13,937 nucleotides of DNA from Pseudomonadota bacterium (GTDB lineage: Bacteria; Pseudomonadota; Gammaproteobacteria; Burkholderiales; Burkholderiaceae_D), in the NCBI GenBank assembly GCA_023449275.1, contig JAEXJM010000056.1:1-13937 (forward strand), read 5' to 3'. Position numbers and translations under genes: made by a program. Position 1 is the stretch's first letter. Every line of letters starts with the position of its first letter. Below, piece by piece: positions 7,359 through 13,937 of this stretch. The notes under the pieces are model-generated. The model worked only from the letters and a program-made list of their open reading frames with translations, searched no databases and had not been told where the DNA came from.

Positions 7359-7392
7359 GTGAAAAAGGGCATCTTCGGATGCCCTTTTTCAC
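7359..7392 (+). terminator. Strong intrinsic terminator after ihfB
   Basis: GTGAAAAAGGGCATC (7359-7373) is exactly complementary to 7378-7392, with the very stable loop TTCG (7374-7377). The stem contains A5 and T5 runs, so it can act in both directions. It lies 28 bases after the ihfB stop and should separate the cmk-rpsA-ihfB run from lapA. Confidence 0.92.
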
Positions 7393-7456
7393 GTACAATC
7401 ATGGCTTGCCGCCATAGTGATGGCGCTTCATATTCACCCGACAGAAGGACTGAATC

Positions 7457-7768
7457 ATGAAATGGTTGTCCCGTATAATAGCTATCGTCTTTTTTATTTT
7501 CTTTTTCAGTCTTGCATTGAAAAATACCCAGGAAACGGCCTTGTATTTTTTCTGGGGATATGAATTGCGTGGCCCGCTGGTACTGATCGTATTGTGCTTT
7601 TTTATTGCCGGATGCATACTCGGTCTTCTGGCGATGACTCCCATGATTTTCCGGCAACGCCGTGAATTGGGTCGATTCAGAAAAAGTGTTCAGGAATCCG
7701 GTCAGAAAGAAATCAGCGCAAACACGGAAGAACCGCCTTCAGCACCCAAAGACGGGATACCTTCTTAA
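7457..7768 (+). CDS. lapA: Lipopolysaccharide assembly protein A (LapA domain, DUF1049)
   Basis: LapA is a small inner-membrane protein that works with LapB in controlling lipopolysaccharide synthesis through turnover of LpxC by FtsH. The 103-residue protein has two hydrophobic segments, about 4-21 and 40-61, joined by a short loop with ALYFFWGYELRGP, the typical region of this domain. A charged cytoplasmic tail (FRQRREL and onward) follows, low in complexity at the end. A good Shine-Dalgarno (AAGGA, seven bases before the ATG) supports the start. It is 28 bases upstream of lapB, the usual pairing. The sequence gives membrane topology and family; the role is taken from the E. coli homologue. 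Confidence 0.88.
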   Translation: MKWLSRIIAIVFFIFFFSLALKNTQETALYFFWGYELRGPLVLIVLCFFIAGCILGLLAMTPMIFRQRRELGRFRKSVQESGQKEISANTEEPPSAPKDGIPS

Positions 7769-7796
7769 AGCAGCTTTTTATTTATTTTGATATCGT

Positions 7797-8972
7797 ATGG
7801 AATTTGAAATCTGGTGGTTGCTCTCCATTCCGATCTTTTTCGGCCTGGGCTGGATAGCGGCACGTATCGACATCAAGCAGTTACTGTCCGAGTCACGCAG
7901 TTTGCCAAAAGGATACTTCAAGGGACTGAATTTCCTGCTGAATGAACAGCCGGACAAGGCCATTGACGCTTTTATCGAAATCGTCAAACTCGACCCCGAA
8001 ACAGCCGACCTGCATTTTGCACTGGGTAACCTGTTCCGTCGCCGTGGTGAAACGGAACGAGCTATCCGTATGCACCAGAATCTTTTGCTTCGCCCGGACC
8101 TGCCTGCCGAACAGCAAATGCAGGCCCAATACGAATTGGGTCAGGATTATCTGACGGCCGGCCTTCTGGATCGTGCGGAGGAAGTCTTTCAGAAATTGAC
8201 TGAAACACCATATTCCATACAGGCACGTCGTGCCTTGCTGGAAATTTTCCAACGCGAAAAAGAATGGCAACAGGCCATCGAAGCGGCAGAAGCACTTCAG
8301 AATTCCGGTACGGGAAACCGCAACAAGCAGATTGCCCAGTTTTATTGCGAACTCGCCGAGGATGAACTGGTCAATCACCATCCTGAAAAAGCACTTCCCT
8401 TGCTCGAAACCGCTTTGGCAACGGACAGGATGAGTGCCAGGGCAACCATTCTCATGGGGGACACGCAAATAGCCCTTGGAAATACGGAAGAGGCCCTGAC
8501 TACATGGCGCCGGGTGGAAAAACAAAGCATTTCACATACTGTTCTGGTTGCCCAACGCCTGATGGATGGCTACCAGGCTGTTGGTCGCCCACAGGAAGGC
8601 ATCAGCCTTCTGAAATCCTATCTGGCTGAGGCGGCTTCCATCGACTTGCTTGAAGTCATCTTTCAGGCTGTCCTGAAACAGGATGGCATCGAAGCCGCCA
8701 ACACACTTGTACATGACGAACTGAGACGAACACCGACGCTGCTCGGACTCGACAAACTGCTTGAAGCCCAGTTGCTCGTCGTCCCTCCTGAAATAAGACA
8801 GGATCTTTCATTTGTCCGCAATCTGGTACAACGTTATGCCTCGAAACTGTCCAGATACAAGTGTGACCACTGCGGTTTCGAAGCTCGCCAGTTCTACTGG
8901 CAATGTCCCGGTTGCCACCAATGGGAAACCTATCCGCCTCGCCGGACGGAAGAACTGAAAATATCCGCCTGA
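7797..8972 (+). CDS. lapB: Lipopolysaccharide assembly protein B (TPR and rubredoxin-like domains)
   Basis: LapB (YciM) is an inner-membrane-anchored adaptor that helps FtsH degrade LpxC, so matching lipopolysaccharide to phospholipid synthesis. The 391-residue length equals the family (E. coli 389). One N-terminal membrane segment (about 5-22, WWLLSIPIFFGLGWIAA) is followed by tetratricopeptide repeats over about 40-330, e.g. ALGNLFRRRGETERAI and ILMGDTQIALGNTEEAL. A C-terminal rubredoxin-like metal site has Cys356, Cys359, Cys370 and Cys373. No Shine-Dalgarno is visible before the ATG at 7797, but translation from here gives the conserved anchor at the right place. The partner lapA is directly upstream. 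Confidence 0.94.
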   Translation: MEFEIWWLLSIPIFFGLGWIAARIDIKQLLSESRSLPKGYFKGLNFLLNEQPDKAIDAFIEIVKLDPETADLHFALGNLFRRRGETERAIRMHQNLLLRPDLPAEQQMQAQYELGQDYLTAGLLDRAEEVFQKLTETPYSIQARRALLEIFQREKEWQQAIEAAEALQNSGTGNRNKQIAQFYCELAEDELVNHHPEKALPLLETALATDRMSARATILMGDTQIALGNTEEALTTWRRVEKQSISHTVLVAQRLMDGYQAVGRPQEGISLLKSYLAEAASIDLLEVIFQAVLKQDGIEAANTLVHDELRRTPTLLGLDKLLEAQLLVVPPEIRQDLSFVRNLVQRYASKLSRYKCDHCGFEARQFYWQCPGCHQWETYPPRRTEELKISA

Positions 8973-9006
8973 TTTCGTTTAACGCCCCCAAAACCAAATA
9001 GCTGTC

Positions 9007-9927
9007 ATGAACAAACAAAATGTCAAACCCCGCATACTGATCGTCGGTGACATCATGCTGGACCGTTACTGGTTCGGCGAAGTCAACCGGATATCGCCGG
9101 AAGCTCCGGTTCCGGTCGTCCTGATCGAAAAGGACGAGGAACGGCTCGGTGGAGCGGCCAACGTTGCCCGAAACGTTTCCGCACTTGGCGCAGGATGCAG
9201 TCTCCTGGGGATTGTCGGCAATGACGAGGCAGGCCATACTGTCGGGAATATGTTGAATGAAGGCGGTATCACCCCTTTTCTGCACGTTGATGCCAATATC
9301 TCGACAACCGTCAAATTGCGGGTAATCGGACGGCAGCAACAGCTTCTACGGCTGGACTTTGAAAAAAAACCGACACAGGAAGTACTGGACAACAAGCAGG
9401 CTCAATACCGGAACCTCCTGAGTACGCACGACATTATCGTTTTTTCCGATTATGGCAAAGGCGCCCTTTCGAACGTATCGTCCATGATCACCGAAGCAAA
9501 ACAGGCGGGAAAAACGACGCTGGTCGATCCGAAAGGCGATGATTTCACGATTTATACCGGCGCAACGATTCTGACACCAAACAAATCCGAACTCCGTCAG
9601 GTGGTAGGCGGCTGGAACAGCGAAGCCGAACTGACTGCCAAGGCGCAGAAACTGAGAGAATCTCTCCAACTGGATTACCTGCTTCTGACACGATCCGAAG
9701 AAGGCATGTCCCTCTTCGGCAAGGACGATGTCATTCACATTCCGACAGTCGCGCGTGAGGTTTTCGATGTTTCCGGTGCAGGCGACACGGTCATCGCCAC
9801 ACTGGCAACCATGTTGGGCAGTGGCAAAACCGTCACTGAAGCCGTCAACATTGCCAACAGGGCTGGAGGTATTGTCGTTGGCAAACTCGGCACGGCGACA
9901 GTGACCGCTGAAGAACTGTTTGGTTGA
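9007..9927 (+). CDS. hldA: D-glycero-beta-D-manno-heptose-7-phosphate kinase
   Basis: This cytosolic PfkB-family (ribokinase-like) kinase adds phosphate at C1 of heptose 7-phosphate on the way to ADP-heptose for the lipopolysaccharide inner core. Also called rfaE1. The sequence shows MLDRYWFGEVNRISPEAPVPV (about 17-37) and LGGAANVARNVSALG (47-61), both typical of HldE kinase domains. The DVSGAGDT signature is at 254-261, with Asp260 as the expected catalytic base. At 306 residues it ends after the kinase domain, so the cytidylyltransferase half present in E. coli HldE is missing and must come from another gene (hldC). It follows lapB by 34 bases, so it is probably cotranscribed. Shine-Dalgarno is not evident. 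Confidence 0.93.
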   Translation: MNKQNVKPRILIVGDIMLDRYWFGEVNRISPEAPVPVVLIEKDEERLGGAANVARNVSALGAGCSLLGIVGNDEAGHTVGNMLNEGGITPFLHVDANISTTVKLRVIGRQQQLLRLDFEKKPTQEVLDNKQAQYRNLLSTHDIIVFSDYGKGALSNVSSMITEAKQAGKTTLVDPKGDDFTIYTGATILTPNKSELRQVVGGWNSEAELTAKAQKLRESLQLDYLLLTRSEEGMSLFGKDDVIHIPTVAREVFDVSGAGDTVIATLATMLGSGKTVTEAVNIANRAGGIVVGKLGTATVTAEELFG

Positions 9928-9934
9928 CAAACCG

Positions 9935-12205
9935 TCAGGCATGTTCGAGCTTGGCAATAGACAGGTCCAGCAGCTTCATTCCGTTCCGTCCGAAATTGAT
10001 TTTTGCACGAATATTGGTTCCCTGCCCTTCAAGACCGACAATCACACCTTCGCCGAATTTCTTGTGAAGAACGGTTTCACCGATCTTCCATTCACTGTTC
10101 TTGTGGAAAGAAGCCGGAGCCTGCACTTCCGCAACAGTCGGCTGTGCAAAACGCGCAACCGGTTCATGCCTTGGATTGAGGTATGGTGCCTGTTTCTTCG
10201 GCGTCAGCCACTTCATTGTCTTGTCAGGCAACTCACTGACAAATCTCGACGAAACGTTATACCGCATATGGCCATGTAACATGCGGGTTTGCGCATAGCT
10301 CAGATAAAGCCGTTTTCTGGCCCGGGTAATGGCGACATACATCAGACGGCGCTCTTCCTCGAGCCCTCCATCTTCCCTGGCGCTGTTTTCATGCGGGAAG
10401 AGGCCTTCTTCCAGACCGGTAATGAAAACGGCATCGAATTCAAGCCCCTTGGCAGAATGAACCGTCATCAGTTGCAGTGCATCCTGGCCTTCTTGCGCCT
10501 GATTTTCTCCGGCTTCCAGTGAAGCATGTGTCAGAAAGGCCGACAATGGCGACATGATCATGGAAAGCGGCACATCCGCGTCCATGACTTCATCGACAGT
10601 CAGCATCGCCGTTTCCCCGGCAGGAGAAACCGTTTCAGTCATCAGTGCCGGAGCTTCCTGTGAAAACCCTTCTTCAGACAGAAACAGCATCGAAGCGGAA
10701 ACCAGCTGTTCCAGGTTTTCCAGCCGGTCTGCGCCGTCCTTTTCCATCTGGTAATGCATCATCAACCCGCTCTTTTCCAGAACGGTCTGAATCAGTGTCG
10801 GCAGGTTCATCGGCTGTACTTCTGCACGCATGTTCTGGATAAGCCGGATGAACGATCCCAATGCCGTGCCTCTCTTGCCGGAAACGTAAGGAATGGCTTC
10901 ATAAAGGGAGATATTGTGCATCCGTGCCATTTCCTGCAAATTTTCGATCGTCCGCGCACCGATGCCACGAGCCGGAAAATTGACGACCCTGAGGAAAGCG
11001 GCATTATTGGCCGGATTGTCGATCAATTGCAGATAAGCGATGGCATGCTTGATTTCAGCCCGCTCAAAGAACCGGAGTCCGCCATAAACACGATAGGGAA
11101 TACCGGCACTGAAAAGCCCGTGCTCGATCACACGCGACTGGGCATTGGAACGATAAAGTATGGCGATTTGTTTTCTTTCCATTCCTTCCCGGACCAGATG
11201 ATCGACTTCTTCCAGAATCCATTGCACCTCATTCAGATCGGATGGTGCTTCACAGATCCGGATCGGCTCACCTTCACCGGCATCGGTATGCAAATTCTTG
11301 CCCAGACGATTGCGATTATGGGCAATCAGGGTATTGGCAGCTTCCAAAATATTGCCATGCGAGCGGTAATTCTGTTCCAGCCGGATCAGATTCTGGACAT
11401 TGAAATCCTGCTGGAACGACAGCATATTGCCGACATTGGCTCCACGGAAGGCGTAAATACTCTGGTCATCGTCTCCCACCGCAAAAATGGATGCGCGACT
11501 TCCTGCCAGAAGCTTCAGCCATTTGTATTGAAGGTTGTTGGTATCCTGAAATTCGTCCACCAGAATATGCCGGAAGCGCTCCTGATAATGTTCCCGCAAA
11601 GTCTGGTTTCGTTCCAGAAGTTCGTAACTCCGGAGCAGCAGCTCGGCGAAATCGACGACACCCTCACGCTGGCACTGGTCTTCATACAGGCTGTAGAGCT
11701 CGACCATTTTGCGTTCATAGTCATCCTGTGGTTCGACATGCGACGCACGATAGCCGTTCTCTTTCGCATGGTTGATGAAATAGACCAGATTGCGTGGCGG
11801 ATACTTGTCGTCGTCGATATTGTTCGTTTTCAGAAGCCGTTTGACGGTCGATAACTGATCCTGTGAATCCAGAATATTGAAAGTCTGCGGCAACGCGGCA
11901 TCCTGATAATGCGTCCGCAAAAGGCGATTGCATAACCCATGAAACGTTCCGATCCACATACCCCGCGCATTGACCGGAAACATGGCTGTCAGGCGGGACA
12001 GCATTTCTTTCGCCGCCTTGTTCGTGAATGTCACCGCCATAATGCCGGAAGTCGATACCTGCCCTGTTTGCAAAAGCCAGGCGATACGCGTCGTCAGAAC
12101 ACGTGTCTTTCCTGAACCTGCGCCTGCCAGAATCAGTGCGGATTGTGAAGGCAAGGTAACGGCAGCAAGCTGCTCGGGATTGAGGTTATCTAGAATAGTG
12201 TCCAT
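9935..12205 (-). CDS. uvrD: ATP-dependent 3'-5' DNA helicase, UvrD/PcrA type
   Basis: This 756-residue superfamily 1A helicase unwinds DNA in nucleotide-excision and mismatch repair and clears proteins from DNA. All motifs are present: Q-motif LNPEQ near 8-12; I GAGSGKT (28-34); Ia TFTNKAAKEM (59-68); II VDEFQDT (216-222); III DDDQSIYAFRGA (245-256); IV LEQNYRS; V TVHSAKGLEF (581-590); VI YVAITRARKRL (about 623-633). The C-terminus (about 705-756, KIGETVLHKKFGEGVIVG) is the small beta domain of UvrD and PcrA that contacts RNA polymerase, absent from Rep, so UvrD is preferred to Rep. It is convergent with hldA, with seven bases between stops and no terminator seen. No LexA-like CTGT-N8-ACAG site was found upstream. 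Confidence 0.93.
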   Translation of the reverse strand: MDTILDNLNPEQLAAVTLPSQSALILAGAGSGKTRVLTTRIAWLLQTGQVSTSGIMAVTFTNKAAKEMLSRLTAMFPVNARGMWIGTFHGLCNRLLRTHYQDAALPQTFNILDSQDQLSTVKRLLKTNNIDDDKYPPRNLVYFINHAKENGYRASHVEPQDDYERKMVELYSLYEDQCQREGVVDFAELLLRSYELLERNQTLREHYQERFRHILVDEFQDTNNLQYKWLKLLAGSRASIFAVGDDDQSIYAFRGANVGNMLSFQQDFNVQNLIRLEQNYRSHGNILEAANTLIAHNRNRLGKNLHTDAGEGEPIRICEAPSDLNEVQWILEEVDHLVREGMERKQIAILYRSNAQSRVIEHGLFSAGIPYRVYGGLRFFERAEIKHAIAYLQLIDNPANNAAFLRVVNFPARGIGARTIENLQEMARMHNISLYEAIPYVSGKRGTALGSFIRLIQNMRAEVQPMNLPTLIQTVLEKSGLMMHYQMEKDGADRLENLEQLVSASMLFLSEEGFSQEAPALMTETVSPAGETAMLTVDEVMDADVPLSMIMSPLSAFLTHASLEAGENQAQEGQDALQLMTVHSAKGLEFDAVFITGLEEGLFPHENSAREDGGLEEERRLMYVAITRARKRLYLSYAQTRMLHGHMRYNVSSRFVSELPDKTMKWLTPKKQAPYLNPRHEPVARFAQPTVAEVQAPASFHKNSEWKIGETVLHKKFGEGVIVGLEGQGTNIRAKINFGRNGMKLLDLSIAKLEHA

Positions 12206-12407
12206 GCGATATTATCCCGTAAATCATCGATGATTGCTTGTCCATTTCAATTAAACAATACGCAAACCATGTTTTGAAACCCATTGATATCATGGCAAGG
12301 CAAAGTCTGTTTATCGATTTGCGATTTCAGGAGGTATGATACTGTTTTTACAAATTGTCGAGCTGGCAGGGCAACTTTAACGGTTGCCCACTGTCTGAAT
12401 CAGAACC
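12206..12407. promoter_or_regulatory. Divergent intergenic region between uvrD and cls
   Basis: About 200 bases hold the promoters of both genes. A perfect 14-base palindrome, AATCATCGATGATT (12222-12235), lies 16 bases before the uvrD start codon. Towards cls there is a -10-like TATGAT at 12335-12340 without a good -35, and a seven-pair hairpin GGGCAAC/GTTGCCC (12369-12389) ending 18 bases before the cls ATG. No other structure was seen. Confidence 0.4.
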
Positions 12408-13874
12408 ATGTTCCCCTATATTGAACTGTTCGGTTTGTCGTCCAATTCCCTGTCATTCATGAAATGGGTGGGAATAGCATGGCTCGTTTATATCGTTTGC
12501 CTTTCCTTGTGGATCATCCTGCAGAAAAGAGCGCCCGTCTCGACCCTTTCCTGGATTTTCGCACTGGCTTTCATTCCCTACGGTGGCTTCATCATTTATC
12601 ACTTTTTTGGCCCCCAAAAACTCAGGCGCCAGCAATTCCGGCGTTTGTTATCGAAAACAGCCCTGAAAGAACATTCCGGCTTTCTTCAGGTGCGCAATCA
12701 TATTCTGGCGACCAGTACGCACCCCACCGAGCTGATGCAGCTGTCCAACATGATCCGAAAAACGACGGGATTTCCACTGACAACAGCAAAATCCCTGCGT
12801 CTGCTCGTGGATGGAGAGCAGACATTTACCGCTATTCTGGAAGCTGTTGCCAATGCAACCCATCACATTCATCTTGAATATTACATTTATGATCCCGATG
12901 AAATCGGAATGACACTTCGCGATCTGCTTATCGCCAAGGCACGTGAAGGCGTCAGAGTCCGCCTGCTCGTCGATGGAATCGGTTCATCCCGACTGAAAAA
13001 AGCGTTTTTTTATCCTCTGGTTCAAGCCGGTGCCGAATTCGCTTTTTTCCACAAGCCCCACATCTCCCAATTGATGAAGCCGCTTGTCAATTTGCGATCT
13101 CACCGGAAAATCGTGATATGCGATGGGCTGGTCGGTTTTACCGGCGGATTGAACATCACCGATCAGGAAGACGAACGTGTCTTTACAAACGCCTACCACG
13201 ATACGCATCTCGAGTTGACCGGCAATGCCGTTCACTGGATGCAAATGGTTTTCATGGAAGACTGGGTTTACGCCACCAGACAGAATGACATACCCGACAT
13301 CGCAACCTATTTCCCCATACAGGCTTCCGGGCCCTATCCCGTCCAGATCGTGGCGTCCGGCCCTGACAATGACTGGGAAATCATCCACAGGATTTATCTG
13401 AACATGATTTACGGGGCGAGAAAACGCATATGGTTGACGACACCTTATTTCGTCCCAACGGAAGCGGCCCTGTTCGCGCTGACCTCGGCTGCATTGCGGG
13501 GTGTCGATGTCCGGCTGCTCGTACCGGAAATGAGCGATTCACGGCTAGTCACCTTTGCTGCCCGTTCATATTACGATGAAATGATGCGGGCCGGAGTCAA
13601 GATCTGGGAATATCGGGGCCGGATGCTGCACTCGAAAACCATTGTCGTGGACAATCACTACAGCCTGATCGGGACGGCCAATTTCGATGCACGGAGTTTC
13701 AGGCTGAATTTCGAGGTCTGCGTCGCCGCTTATGGCCCCAAACTGGCAGAAATGCTGTCCGGACAATTTGAAACCGACCTGCGATGTGCAGAAGAAGTCA
13801 CCCAGACAAGAGCTCTGTCGTTTCCCCGCAAACTCTGCGAAGCGACTGCCCGCCTGTTTTCCCCGCTCCTGTAA
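12408..13874 (+). CDS. cls: Cardiolipin synthase (phospholipase D family)
   Basis: Cls is an inner-membrane enzyme that joins two phosphatidylglycerols into cardiolipin and glycerol. The 488 residues match the ClsA form (E. coli 486). Two N-terminal membrane segments (about 20-38 and 46-66) are followed by two phospholipase-D domains. HxKxxxxD motifs are at His232-Lys234-Asp239 (SHRKIVICDG) and His408-Lys410-Asp415 (LHSKTIVVDN), each followed by the usual GGLNI or GTANFD. ATG at 12408 is the first start in frame, but it has no Shine-Dalgarno; Met18 is a possible alternative. The full active site is present. ClsA and ClsC differ mainly at the N-terminus, and the two membrane segments favour ClsA. 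Confidence 0.93.
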   Translation: MFPYIELFGLSSNSLSFMKWVGIAWLVYIVCLSLWIILQKRAPVSTLSWIFALAFIPYGGFIIYHFFGPQKLRRQQFRRLLSKTALKEHSGFLQVRNHILATSTHPTELMQLSNMIRKTTGFPLTTAKSLRLLVDGEQTFTAILEAVANATHHIHLEYYIYDPDEIGMTLRDLLIAKAREGVRVRLLVDGIGSSRLKKAFFYPLVQAGAEFAFFHKPHISQLMKPLVNLRSHRKIVICDGLVGFTGGLNITDQEDERVFTNAYHDTHLELTGNAVHWMQMVFMEDWVYATRQNDIPDIATYFPIQASGPYPVQIVASGPDNDWEIIHRIYLNMIYGARKRIWLTTPYFVPTEAALFALTSAALRGVDVRLLVPEMSDSRLVTFAARSYYDEMMRAGVKIWEYRGRMLHSKTIVVDNHYSLIGTANFDARSFRLNFEVCVAAYGPKLAEMLSGQFETDLRCAEEVTQTRALSFPRKLCEATARLFSPLL

Positions 13875-13878
13875 AAAA

Positions 13879-13895
13879 CCCCGTATGAAACGGGG
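13879..13895 (-). terminator. Hairpin after cls, best read as a terminator for a minus-strand gene
   Basis: CCCCGT (13879-13884) pairs with ACGGGG (13890-13895) around a five-base loop. On the minus strand a run of six T follows directly, so it fits an intrinsic terminator for a gene entering from the right. On the plus strand only CCCTTCTC follows, so it would stop cls transcripts less well. Confidence 0.65.
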
Positions 13896-13904
13896 CCCTT
13901 CTCA

Positions 13905-13937
13905 TTACTTGAACAATCGGAGAAAAGCTCTTGCAGC
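13905..13937 (-). CDS. Possible 3' end of an unidentified minus-strand gene
   Basis: Reading the minus strand from the window edge, one frame gives AARAFLRLFK followed by TAA at 13907-13905. A terminator oriented the same way lies ten bases further on. The ten residues are too few to name a product. The spacing of stop and terminator is the only support, so this is a weak call that sequence beyond the edge would settle. Confidence 0.3.
   Translation of the reverse strand, partial: AARAFLRLFK

Noticed and set aside
10754..11854. A long plus-strand frame of 366 codons inside uvrD
   Set aside because: It is the antisense of a helicase gene with all motifs intact. Its translation has no domain I recognise, so it is a shadow frame.
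12336..12380. A 14-codon frame after AGGAGG upstream of cls, as a leader peptide
   Set aside because: AGGAGG ends one base before the ATG, too close for a working Shine-Dalgarno, and the same bases make a plausible -10 box.
1..13937. Mobile elements, CRISPR arrays, tRNAs, toxin-antitoxin or defence genes
   Set aside because: No transposase, repeated spacer pattern, cloverleaf or recognisable defence domain was seen; the genes are core housekeeping ones.

Overview
The window looks like ordinary chromosome of a betaproteobacterium of the order Burkholderiales, most likely Oxalobacteraceae. The basis is the gene order cmk-rpsA-ihfB-lapA-lapB-hldA, which is typical of that group, the protein sequences as I recognise them, and a moderate base composition by eye. 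An Oxalobacter-like organism is my best guess, but I could not run a search. No mobile element, CRISPR array, tRNA or rRNA was seen, and I found no convincing undescribed multi-gene system.

Layout. (1) 1-3481, plus strand: the 3' part of bioA, then bioD and bioB (the last steps of biotin synthesis), then ghrA, a 2-hydroxyacid dehydrogenase overlapping the end of bioB by 20 bases. (2) 3504-4311, minus strand: a small coiled-coil gene and zapA (cell division), followed by a 6S RNA gene (ssrS) with its own promoter-like sequence and a strong hairpin at its end. The zapA-ssrS order is the same as in E. coli. (3) 4522-7330, plus strand: cmk, rpsA and ihfB, closed by a strong terminator. rpsA is split by an apparent single-base deletion near 5928. 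(4) 7457-9927, plus strand: lapA, lapB and hldA, an envelope and lipopolysaccharide group. (5) 9935-12205, minus strand: a UvrD/PcrA-type helicase, convergent with hldA. (6) 12408-13874, plus strand: cardiolipin synthase, followed by a hairpin better suited to end a minus-strand gene whose last codons may lie at the right edge.

How the genes relate. The biotin genes form one translationally coupled run. The coiled-coil protein and ZapA probably act together at the division site, and 6S RNA next to them tunes RNA polymerase. Cmk supplies CDP for nucleic acid and phospholipid synthesis, S1 and IHF-beta are core translation and nucleoid proteins, and LapA, LapB, HldA and Cls all serve the envelope.

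The points most worth checking are the broken rpsA frame, the 6S RNA and the palindromes over its promoter, ghrA in the biotin run, a 14-base palindrome just upstream of uvrD, and several genes with no visible Shine-Dalgarno sequence.
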